Positions 25,807-34,881 of a DNA stretch of 64,000 bases are shown one piece after another. Position numbers and translations under genes: made by a program. Numbering within the stretch: the first letter of the stretch is position 1; each line of letters begins with the position of its first letter. This DNA is from Steinernema hermaphroditum. Its lineage: Eukaryota; Nematoda; Chromadorea; Rhabditida; Steinernematidae. Under the pieces are notes generated by a model. It did not search any database, was not told the DNA's origin, and saw only the letters and a list, made by a program, of their open reading frames with translations. Location: positions 6,968,769-7,032,768 of the forward strand of contig CM059624.1 of assembly GCA_030435675.1 (NCBI GenBank). Reading direction: 5' to 3'.

Positions 25807-26239
25807 CTAAAAATCAGAGATCTTGAAGAAGAGGAGTGCACGAAGAGCCGAACGGCCCTCCTGTTAGGGATAAACAAACAAAGACGTTCCAAAGTTACCC
25901 CAGTGCGCGGCCAGAAACAGAGCAGGATGACTACCTCTGTCCCGGGCACTCAGTTTGACTCTGTCATTTACCGTGATTTATTAGCACTACACAGGAGTAT
26001 GGTTTCTGTCTTGGCCGTTATTAATCGTTACCGTTATTCTCGTGAACCGTGTGGTTTATTTTTCCGCGCCAGCATCTTTTCATCGCTTAACCTCAAATTC
26101 TTCAGTCAGTTGGCCAAAACGAGGCACGAGGGTAAATAATCCGGTCCTAACCTCCTCCCTGTGCATCGAATCGCCGCGCTACCAAGCGACTACTATACAC
26201 ACCCGAAACCAAACAATACGAACATAGGAGCTGGCCGCA
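25807..26239. promoter_or_regulatory. Divergent intergenic region
   Basis: About 430 bp lie between the first resolved DHTKD1 exon (minus) and the start of a small membrane protein gene (plus). The missing 5' exon of DHTKD1 should be here, for example before the acceptor CCTAACAG (minus strand, near 25860), but frames with ATG do not join cleanly. The region is a candidate bidirectional promoter. Confidence 0.35.
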
Positions 26240-26646
26240 ATGTTTGCCACTTCATCGCAGCGATCGTTTGCGGCCAGTACTGAAGCCATCATGCTCGAAC
26301 AGATGTCAATTTCGGAAAACGGAGCTACCGAAGCCGTGGCGCCTCCGCCTTACAAGATGGACGCAAAAAACGTCAGCGACGCAAGGTTATCACCGCGGTT
26401 TTCACAAAGCAATCTCAGCTAATTTCAGAAGGCTAAAACCGATCTCCGAGAGGATGTTCGCCTTCACCGCTCTCCTCATTTTGTAAGTGTTTCATCGCCC
26501 GCCAATAGAGTTCTCTCTTCAAATTCAAATCCTCCAAAACAGTCAAAGATCGCTATCTCCTGCAATAAAAGTCACCCCATTGCAGCGGAGTCCTCGCGTT
26601 CGTCGCCCTCCTCGCGATCGCAATCGCCATGTTCCTCTACATATGA
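26240..26646 (+). CDS. Small tail-anchored membrane protein, unknown
   Basis: Exons 26240-26385, 26429-26482 and 26586-26646 give an 86-aa protein. The N-terminal 55 residues are polar with a proline-rich APPPYKM segment (a PPxY-like match, PPPY). After basic residues (DARRLKPISERM) comes one hydrophobic helix of about 25 residues rich in Ala, Leu and Ile, ending two or three residues before the stop, so a C-terminal tail anchor with N-terminus in the cytosol is the simplest reading. I do not recognise the family. It is transcribed divergently from DHTKD1. All three exon phases match and splice sites are canonical, which supports a real gene. Confidence 0.6.
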
Positions 26647-27050
26647 CTCCCGAATAACACCTACCTCGCACAGTGCCGCTCCGAAGTCGCCGAAGCATCT
26701 GAAAACAAAGTTTTAATGTAGATACTGGCACGCGCTAATAAACTCCGATATCACGAACACCACGTGGTGGACCCACGATCAATTACTGCAACTGTTGGGA
26801 ACATGCCCTTCGCCGTTATCAGCGCGGCAGAGGCGCACCTCCCACTGCTCCTACGTGGAGAACAACTGTTGAAAGAAACGGTGATCAATGGTCTTTAGGT
26901 AACTATCAGCAAAGTGTCACTGCTTCACCACATTCATACAATCTACATGAAGGCAACATAACAATAGCGACAACAGGTACACAATTAATCACGACAATAC
27001 GAAGTCAGTAAATATAACATAATGTCTTCGAAATCAGATTATGTAGTAGG
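26647..27050. other. Intergenic spacer between convergent genes
   Basis: About 400 bp separate the small membrane protein gene (+) from the end of the RBM4-like gene (-). It should hold both 3' ends. I see no further gene. Confidence 0.4.
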
Positions 27051-28777
27051 TCAACGCCGGTTGGGTTGGGGAACGAAGCTTCCGATCGTCTGACGGTTAG
27101 AAGATGCTGTGAGGTTGGTCACCGAAGGCCCATACGAAGAGCTGGAACTCGGAGGAGCGTAGGAGTTTGAGCCGGAAATGGTCGGTCTGAAACGAGAACG
27201 CATTTGAAATCAGATGTATTAGTCCCAGCGTTAAAAAGAACGGAATTAGAAGTTGGAAAAGCGCTTAGCGGTGGGACGCAGCACGAAGCTCGGCTCGACG
27301 CGAACGACTCTCGATCTTGGTTCCGAAGATCTTGTAAACTCTACCGACCGAATACGACACGTGACTGAACGCAGGACGGAACGTCGCGTACGCGGGGCAA
27401 ACGCCGAAATCACACCAGCTCGATGCACGGATTCTTCACAACACTCGTGTCCACGCAAAAATCGGTACGCGCGTGAGACTTACTCCTACACTTTCTGGCG
27501 CACCCAAACGCTGATGCTTCAGTTAGCGATTGATCCGATGATTTCGATACTAAAAATTACTCCCTTCCCCCTCTCCCAATTTTGAAATTTGTCAGCGAAA
27601 ACCTACGCTGAAGAGCTTTGAGAGTAGTACGGAGCTCGCTGCTGAGCAGGCTGGGCCGATCCAGCAGCCTGGTATCCTCCATAAGTATGCTGCTGAGGCG
27701 CTTGCTGATAGGGATGGGAAGGCGCAGAAGCAGCATACGTAGGACCTCCGGAAGGAACATAGGGCTGCTGTTGTGGGGGAGCCTGTTGTTGAGGCTGTTG
27801 TTGTTGGTAATACGTGGAGCCTGAAAATGGTTTGTGAACAAGCATATGAGCACGCGCACATTACCTCCGCCATAAGGATGAGACGTGGCGCTGGGGGCAT
27901 ATCCAGTTCCGCTAGGAGGCTGATAGGGCTGCTGAGCAGAGGCGTAGTTCACGGGCGGAGCGGCAGCGGCAACGTTGACCGGGCCTCCCGAAGGCTGCAA
28001 TGACGTGTGCTGAGTGGATCCACCAGCAGGGCGCAAGCTCAGCTCCTTGCTCAGTTTGTCGCGGTAGTAGAAATAGCGCTGGCGCGCATCGATGTACTGC
28101 TGATAGATTTGCTGGAGATCACTAAACAAGATGCGTCAAAACATTGAATGCAAACGACAAGACGAACGGGTCGGCAGGGCGAGGGAGCTCGGGGTCGTAA
28201 TCGACAGGATTTGACGACTGAACCTGACTTTGAACGGATCCATTGGCGCTCGAGCTGTATCCATAGGCATTATTAGGTGGGCAGAGGTTCACTGTGATCT
28301 TCGAAGGTGGCCCGTCATGTGGAGATCCACTAAAAAGAGCTGATTGTAGAGTCAGCGCTTGGCTATTCACGTACACTCGCTCGCGCTTCATAGGAGGCTT
28401 CACATCACCCATGCGCATGCGCCGTTCCATCTCTTGGGGACAATTTGGCGTTTTGTGATCGGCCTTGCCGCACGTGAAACATTTGTCCCCCATGCCCGGC
28501 TCCTTACGCAAACGCGAAGTAGATCTCTCGATGTGAATCTCCTTCCCCTCCAAGTTGTAACGGTCCAATTTCGAGATGACGATTTCGGCATCTCTTTCCG
28601 AAACAACATGCTGTAAAACAAATTTGAATGGCAAGGGAGGAATTTTGGAGTTACCACAAAGGCATAGTTTTTCAATACGTCGCACTCCTGGACTACGTCG
28701 ACGTACTCCAAAAACAGATTCCGAAGGCGAAATGAGTCGACAGAGTCCGCCAAATTTCCGACGAAGAGCTTCACCAT
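27051..28777 (-). CDS. RBM4/Lark-like RNA-binding protein (one RRM plus CCHC knuckle)
   Basis: RNA-binding protein of the RBM4/Lark group, which acts in splicing and translation control. ATG at 28777; the first exon ends at 28655. The RRM is seen as MVKLFVGNLADSVDSFRLRN (RNP2) and KNYAFVHVVSERDAEI (RNP1-like). The linker STSRLRKEPGMGDKCFTCGK plus CPQ gives the family-typical CCHC knuckle (CFTCGKADHKTPNC). RBM4 has two RRMs, while only one is found here. A short conserved-looking helical part follows (LQQIYQQYIDARQRYFYY), then a Gln/Pro/Tyr/Ser-rich tail. The last intron (about 27608-27187) joins in phase to the final exon ending QPNRR-stop at 27051. An acceptor-like TTGTTAG lies shortly before the ATG, 165 bp after the DPY-30 stop, so the gene may be second in an operon. 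Confidence 0.85.
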
Positions 28778-28942
28778 CGCGATGTCACAGGACACTAACA
28801 ACGGAACAATAAGGCCGGAATCGCGCCACACATAAAAGGTAAGCAAGCAATGCATCGATCCAACAAATTTCACACATCGTATGACATGGCATCGTTTCAA
28901 AATTTATCAAGAACGAACACCGTATTCACAAGCAACCAATAT

Positions 28943-29472
28943 TTACGAACTGGGAGTTTCAGCACCACCGGGTCCATACCGATCCTTGTTCTTCAACAAG
29001 TAATCGGCAAGAAACTCAATGGCGTTGATAGGACGTTCCTTAGCCAATGCAGCCAGACCCTGGAGGAGGATGGGAACAACGGTCTGATCGAGATACTGAC
29101 GAGTGGGGATGGGCTGGAACACCTCAGTGCCAATTTCACAAAAACAGATAGAGATACACTTACATCCTTCTTGTCAGTACCCGTACCATCGGATTCCTTT
29201 TCAACTTTGTCTTCAGCAACTGCAGGAGCGGCCTCTTCAACAGGCTTGGGCTCCTCCGCAGGCTTCATTTCGGCGTCCTCAGAAGGCTTGGGCTCCTCGA
29301 CAGTCTTCATATCAGTGTCTTCAGAAGTCTTAGGCTCCTCCGCGGGCTTCACATCGGTTTCCTCAGCGGGCTTGGTCTCCTCTGCAGGCTTCATTTCCGC
29401 GTCTTCCGAGGGCTGAGGCTCCGCCACGGGCTTCGTCTCGATCTCCTCAACAACAGACTTGGGGTCCTCCAT
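28943..29472 (-). CDS. dpy-30: DPY-30 (COMPASS/SET1-MLL core subunit)
   Basis: Core subunit of histone H3K4 methyltransferase complexes (in worms also needed for dosage compensation). Exon 1, 29472-29164, encodes 103 residues rich in Pro, Glu and Lys, mostly repeats of the form (S/A)E(D/E)xxxKPxEEPKP. Exon 2, about 29113-28943, holds the Dpy-30 dimerisation motif: [18 protein letters not shown] and [17 protein letters not shown]. Total is about 159 aa; human DPY30 is 99 aa, so the acidic N-terminal part is unusually long. The exon 2 acceptor is ambiguous (GTTCCAG at the exon start I chose, or nine bases earlier, same frame). A TTTCAG ten bases before the ATG looks like a trans-splice site. 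Confidence 0.92.
29164..29460 (-). repeat. Imperfect coding repeats in the DPY-30 N-terminus
   Basis: Tandem degenerate units of roughly 33-48 bp encode phrases such as [30 protein letters not shown] and [15 protein letters not shown]. The protein part is strongly acidic and probably unstructured. Confidence 0.65.
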
Positions 29473-30078
29473 TGAACGTTTCTGAAAGCGCAAACAATGA
29501 GACGCGTGGAAACTACAAAAAATCTACGAACGCGGCACAAAAGAGCGTGCAGAGAACGATCGATTCTGAGCAGCGTTCGCATGCATTTCGACCGCTCACA
29601 GACCGGAGAAACGCACGAATGAGGCAGCGAGCCAACACCGAGGGCAGTCATAACGACGGCGTCTGTCCCGAGAAAAGCCTCGAGCATTCAAATGAGTCAC
29701 GAGAACGCAACGTCAAAAGCGCGCGACGGCGTCCTCGCTCCCCGCTTGGCACACTGCCACCAACACGACCAGCGCAACACACAGTCCAGCGAGTCGAGCA
29801 CTGCTTCATTCACTTCGCCGCCCCGCATGCCTTCAGTGATTTTGATTTCGATCAGCTGCCGCCGTTCTGGTCAACTTGGGCGCTTCGCCACGCAGTGCGA
29901 CTCCGCCGATCATCCACTCCTAGCAAATTCGAAATTCGCAAATGGAATCGCTTCGGGACCAGGACACCGTTCAACTCGCCTCATGGTCCCCCGCCGAACA
30001 CCCCAATGACGCCAACACAGAAAGAAAGCACCTATCCGTTCAAAATCAATGAGTAACAATAAAATCCACATCATTAGA
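29473..30078. other. Intergenic spacer before DPY-30
   Basis: About 600 bp separate the DPY-30 start from the end of the mrps-2 gene upstream on the same strand. Long plus-strand frames are present but have no recognisable family and lack splice support. The spacer probably holds the promoter of the dpy-30/RBM4-like pair. Confidence 0.4.
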
Positions 30079-31072
30079 TCAGAAGTCATCGATGTCGAAC
30101 TTGACTGGTTCTTGAGCTGCAGAGGGCATATCCTTCGGCGTCGCCTCAATTCCTGCACGGGCGTTCTTTCCTCGGGTGATGGCTTCCGAAAACATCCGCA
30201 TGTAGTAGCGAACCGCTACCGTACTGTCGTCGTTGCCGGGGATCGGGTATGTAATGTAGTTAGGGTCTGCAGTTCACGAAACTCTTATTCAATCTGAAGA
30301 CGGTCTTCGCGGACGATACCTGCATTCGAGTCTACAATGCCAATGGTCGGAATGGCCATCTTGGCTGCTTCGACCACAGCTGGGTGTCGTTCCAGGACAG
30401 AAGTGAGGGTCGAGAGGAAAACAATGGCATCTGGCAGTCGAACAGGGGAGCCGAAGAGCTGCCTCGTGTTGGTCAGCGTTCCCTCCTGCCACTTGCGGGT
30501 GTGCGAGTACTGGCCGATTTCAGACGCCATTCTTTCGACCATCAGTTGGTTCGTCCTGAAGGTACGACCATGAAAATTTTATCACAATTGTAGTGTTCCT
30601 ACCTATCGGCAGTGATGAAGAGTACCATGCCTCCGCGATTCGCGATGTGGGCCAAAAAATTGAGTGCTTTGGTCATGTACTCCTTGGTGATGTCCAAGTC
30701 GAAAACACAGAAACCAAGCCGCTGTCCGAACAACGCCCACTTCATGTTCTCATTCAATGTACCAATCTGAAGGAGCAAGAATACACAGGGAATTTGAGGA
30801 AATAGTTAACCGACCTTGTGACCATAATGTACTCGGGCGTCAAACATTTCTTCGATGTCAACCGCCTCGCTCATCTTGAAGAGATCCTCGTTTTGGAGCT
30901 CCGTCGAAACATACGGCTTCAGGATGGGTGGGTGCACGGTGGCTTTCTGCAGGATCTCCTTGGATGGAATGGAAATCACTGCTTCCGGAGCGGCTGCGGC
31001 GGAGGAGAAGGCCGCTCTGGAGCTGCACGAAGCTATGTGCTTCGGGAAGTTGTGCACAATCCGCTTAATCAT
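30079..31072 (-). CDS. mrps-2: Mitochondrial small-subunit ribosomal protein S2
   Basis: uS2m protein of the mitochondrial ribosome. Exons (minus): 31072-30815, 30766-30603, 30555-30320, 30266-30079; 281 aa in one frame. The N-terminal 55 residues look like a mitochondrial presequence (MIKRIVHNFPKHIASCSSRA, basic and Ser/Ala-rich). The S2 fold is seen in FDARVHYGHKIGTLNENMKW, VFDLDITKEYMTKALNFLAH, LFITADRTNQL, LPDAIVFLS and the family hallmark IGIVDSNADPNYITYPIPGN. The last intron is placed inside a frame that otherwise stops, and doing so restores this hallmark. The start ATG follows TTTCAG directly (minus strand), a strong trans-splice acceptor. Confidence 0.93.
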
Positions 31073-31465
31073 CTGAAACCAAAAAGAAATCACACGTAAA
31101 TTAAGTGAAACGACAGATACGCGTGAGAGATCGTTCACAGAAGTACGCGAATCAGCTGCGGCGAATCACAACAGCAGAATGCAAATCTTCCAAGGCACTT
31201 CGATCGCGAAGCCACGAATCACTCGCAACACGGCAACCCCGTCCTCCAAAAATTGGACGAATGAGGACCACACACATCGATGATGATACACCTTTGACAG
31301 TAACTGTTCAAACTAAGCTGCAGTACCGTACGTTCACATAATAAAGTGCGAATAATGTGCAGAAGGTACATGACTGCATCGACATGACAGCGTTATATTG
31401 TCTAAACCTGCCCACTCAAGTGTGACCTTACACGCAATACCTACTCTCGAAACAATGCCTGACAT

Positions 31466-31487
31466 GCTTCCGTGGCGCAATTGGTTG

Positions 31488-31535
<48 letters not shown>

Positions 31536-31539
31536 AGCG
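31466..31539 (+). tRNA. tRNA-Asn (anticodon GTT)
   Basis: Acceptor stem GCTTCCG pairs with CGGGAGC (one G-T pair). The D-arm region GGCGCAATTGGTTGGCGC contains box A. The anticodon loop CTGTTAA sits in the stem TTCGG/CCGAA, and the T-arm GGTGG-TTCAAGC-CCACC contains box B. No intron, no encoded CCA. The gene lies between mrps-2 and the fold-back element cluster. T residues a few bases downstream can serve as the polymerase III stop. Confidence 0.93.
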
Positions 31540-32037
31540 ATCAGCTTTTTTGGCAATAAACGACAAAATAAACTATATAAATCCTTTTTCCATAAATTTA
31601 AGATACGTCGTCGTCGATGGACATGGGATTAGAGTCATCTTGTGTGCTAGTCAAAAAAGTCCTGGTATTTCAGTTTCCATTGCGACCGGTGGATTCAATC
31701 TGGTTTCGAACGCTGCTAGGTGTCGTGGAGGCAGAATCCCGATGCATAGAGCCAAGATTACGGAGGCCGAACTTCAGCTTTTCACGGACGGGCTGAAGAC
31801 CTCAGGGATCAGCAGATCCTTCCGCTACTGACCACTCGCAAGGTCGGTTGTCTGGCCATGTTGTCTGTCTTATCTGGTCTGGCCATGCTGTGTCAAATTT
31901 CAGTTCTCAATCGTACGAATGCTCCTCAAAGTTGTCCAAGACAAGATCAAAAAGCCGGGAATGTTTCACACCATCCTCTAAGAACAAGTGTGTAGTAGTC
32001 AGAACAGAGAAACAAAGAAGAGAGAAGAGAAGTCCGC
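31540..32037. other. Unassigned stretch
   Basis: A frame at 31550-31831 (+) and a TTTCAG at about 31671 resemble gene structure, but the pieces do not join into a protein I recognise. It may be degenerate element DNA next to the fold-back cluster or intergenic DNA. Confidence 0.3.
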
Positions 32038-32046
32038 CGAGTAGAC
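32038..32046. repeat. Target-site duplication CGAGTAGAC (left copy)
   Basis: Identical to 32740-32748 on the other side of the element; a preceding C is also shared. It fixes both element ends. Confidence 0.82.
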
Positions 32047-32739
32047 GGTACTAGGACATTTGCGCCACCGACATTTGCGCCACCGACATTTGCGCCACAG
32101 ACATTTGCGCCACCGACATTTGCGCCACAGACACTTGCGCCACAGACATTTGCGCCACTTTTCTGGTCTCACCACGAAAAGCCTTTTACGAATCCCTTTA
32201 ATTAATAACTGGAGTAGGAACGGTAAGTCGTGAGCTGTGTTCGATACTTTCTGTGTCTCACCATGTAAGCTACGACTAGGACATATAAGAATAAACTTTA
32301 AAATCGCAAACAAAAATTTGAGTCACAGCCTGTGTCTCACAAATGCACGAGTTTGAGTTTATAAAATTCAGATCAAATTCTTAATCTTGAATTTCGTGTT
32401 TTCGGGCACGAACAAAATCAATAGGTATGAGCCTAAGCCAAGCTTGGATGTTAGGTCATTAGGCCATCGCCCGCAATATTAAATATCTAGGCATGTTCCT
32501 AAGGCAAACCTAGGTCTACAACATAAGCAAAGAGGAGGGCTCGCTTCGCTTGCTGAAACCTCAGTGACATGCGCCTAGACATCTGAACACAACGTGCTCT
32601 CCGTTTAAAATTTAAAAGTATTGGGCGTAAAAGGCTTTTCGTGGTGAGACCAAAAAAGTGGCGCAAATGTCTGTGGCGCAAATGTCAGTGGCGCAAATGT
32701 TGGTGGCGCAAATGTCAGTGGCGCAAATGTCCGAGCACC
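32047..32739. mobile_element. Fold-back (MULE-like) element with minisatellite termini
   Basis: 693-bp element with long terminal inverted repeats: left 32047-32190, right 32626-32739. Each end starts GGTxCTxGGACATTTGCGCC, continues as tandem 15-bp units of ACATTTGCGCCACxG (about seven copies left, five right) and ends in the same 30-odd bases through TCTCACCACGAAAAGCC. The perfect 9-bp direct repeat CGAGTAGAC flanks it at 32038-32046 and 32740-32748. A 9-bp duplication suits Mutator-like or Foldback-type elements. The 435-bp core shows no transposase, so it is non-autonomous. Confidence 0.85.
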
Positions 32740-32992
32740 CGAGTAGACTATGAGAAACTGATCTGAACTTCCGGCCACTGATGGAAACAATGTAAATAGA
32801 AAAAAGGAAGGATGAAAATACGAGTTTTACTGTCCTAAATATTGCTAGGTTGAGTCTTGATACGAACGCCCTGTGTTTTCAATCGGTTCCAACCTCATTC
32901 AACAAACCTGCGACGCTGGTGTGTTCGATTTTCCATGTTCTGACACGCCGTGTACCTCCTCAAGATCTGGAATTCTTTCCCGCTGCTGCCAC

Positions 32993-34674
32993 TACAGTCC
33001 ATTTCAAAAAACTTGTACCATTTTCGTCGTTTGGTCCTGGCACGCCATTTTTGCACGTTCGCGGCGTGTGGTCGCGTCGTTCATAAGGCGAAATCGTGAA
33101 TTTACGGAATCGTCTGTAATCTTCGTCGTTTTTCTCCATGGTTTCAGGCGTTTCTTGGAAAAGCGGAAGCGTAGTCCTCTTCCTTAGTCCATTGCGCGTC
33201 GAATGAGCGCCGATTCACGGAAGGTAGAGTTTTCCTCGCGGAGGAGTAGCATTTTATCGAACCAGCTACCAATATTTTCCAGCTTTTTGTACAATTTTTG
33301 TGGGTTTTCACGTTGTAATCACGTCCTAATCGTTTTTCATGCCCTCCTTGCCCTAATAGCTTTCATTACGACAAGGTGGATTAGCGTATCTTCTGTTTCG
33401 ACGCGAGCTGCGAGACTTCCGAAGAAAAGTACTAACTTTCAATGCTTGTTGACTTGATATGTTGTTTGATATGAAAGTCATTAGGATAAAGAAGATATGC
33501 GAAACGATTACAACGTGAAAACCCACAAAAAGGGGACAAAAAGCTGAAAAATATTGGTAGCTGGTTCGATAAAATGCTACTCCTCCGCGAGGAAAACTCC
33601 GTACCTTCCGTGAATCGGCGCTCATTCGACGCGCAATTGACTAAGGAAGATACTAAGACGACTACGCTTATGGTCGCCGTAATTTCAATGGGTCAAGGCT
33701 CCTGCCACGAAAAGTGCGCGTCTAGGAAACGTCGCACGCGTTTCGCCATTGAATTTTGGAGCCGCGACAAAGAATTATGCATAACTCGTGAAGTAGAGCG
33801 TATTTTGGAAAACTGAACGTTGATTTTGAAGATTAGAACTTTCTCGTTCGAATGAACCCTAGTTGGTGCAATTTGGTGGCGCGAACGTGGAGTTATTAAG
33901 CGATTATTATTTTAGTACCATGTAATGTGACCTGAGGCGCCTTTTCCGCTTGAAAAATATGCGCTGCCTTAACTTTCAAACCTTTTAGAGCTGACACAAG
34001 GCTCATGACGCTTCAATGTACCCATGGAATCTGGAAAACCCAAGATTACTACAAGCTCCCTACGCTAGGATCGAACGTTGGATTTTTACTAGTAGCTTCA
34101 ACCTCAAGCTTGAATGATGCAAAAGTGGTTCTTTAACAAGCGTTACAGTGCGCAGGAACTCAGATCGCAGTACGAGCGACTCTGATAGCAGTGACAGTGA
34201 TGAATAACCCGCGTGTATGACGTTAAATTGGCTTAGGATGGTAGTCTGTTTTATAGACCGTTTAATTCCGGCACGCGGAGTGAGTTTCCAGCAGTGAGCC
34301 ATAGCTCATTCGACGCAGCGTTCAATTCTGCACAAAATCAACGTTTGGATTTCTGCGAAACCTCCTAGATCGCGCAAAATCAACGAAACAAGATAGAAAC
34401 TCTGTGATTTCCATTGTAAAAGTCGGCAGAACGACAAAACTACGGTAATCTGGTGGTCCCACTACGCACACATTGCAGGCGCATTAAAATTACGGCGACC
34501 GTACGCTTTTCCCAGAAACGCCTGAAACCATGGCGATTCCGTAAATTCCGTGAACGATTCCGTAAATTCACGATTTCGCCTTATGAACGACGCGACCGCA
34601 CGCCGCGAACGTGCAAAAATGGCGTGCCAGGACCAGACGACGAAAAGGGTACAAGTTTTTTGAAATCGACTATA
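32993..34674. mobile_element. Second fold-back element with long inverted arms
   Basis: The left arm (about 32993-33330) and its inverse are nearly the same sequence. The outer part of the arm (ATTTCAAAAAACTTGTAC to the CGTTTC block near 33155) recurs inverted at about 34512-34674. The inner part (near 33180-33325, from CCATTGCGCG to TTGTAATC) recurs inverted at about 33503-33665. The two inverse parts are split by another element at 33672-34501. No target duplication was found outside the ends (left flank TGCTGCCAC, right flank CATTTTCTT). No transposase frame is visible, so it is non-autonomous or decayed. Confidence 0.75.
33672..34501. mobile_element. Element nested in the right arm of the second fold-back
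   Basis: 830 bp with short inverted ends GGTCGCCGTAATTT (left) and the matching AAATTACGGCGACC (right). It is flanked by a near-perfect 9-bp direct repeat, TACGCTTAT at 33663-33671 and TACGCTTTT at 34502-34510. The host sequence, read from the intact left arm, runs continuously through this point, which shows a true insertion. The interior is AT-rich with no convincing coding frame. Confidence 0.75.
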
Positions 34675-34881
34675 CATTTTCTTTGATTTGTTTTTGAGCA
34701 AACCTTTTACGTCTCTGAAGTCTGTCACATGTCCGCTGCACGATCATTTCTGTCGAACGTTACGACACAGAAGTGCAACGTCGACGGACCGTTGTTGCGC
34801 TTCTGTGTGGATTCGTGTATTCGATTGTGCTTCATATATACCCATCTATTTGTTTGTGTTGTCAGGCAAGCAGCGTCCGCG

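Noticed and set aside
29472..30056. 194-codon plus-strand frame before DPY-30
   Set aside because: No domain, low similarity to anything I know, and overlapping alternative frames; treated as intergenic.
32047..32200. 15-bp repeats as an independent satellite
   Set aside because: They recur inverted at the other end with a 9-bp flanking duplication, so they belong to a mobile element.
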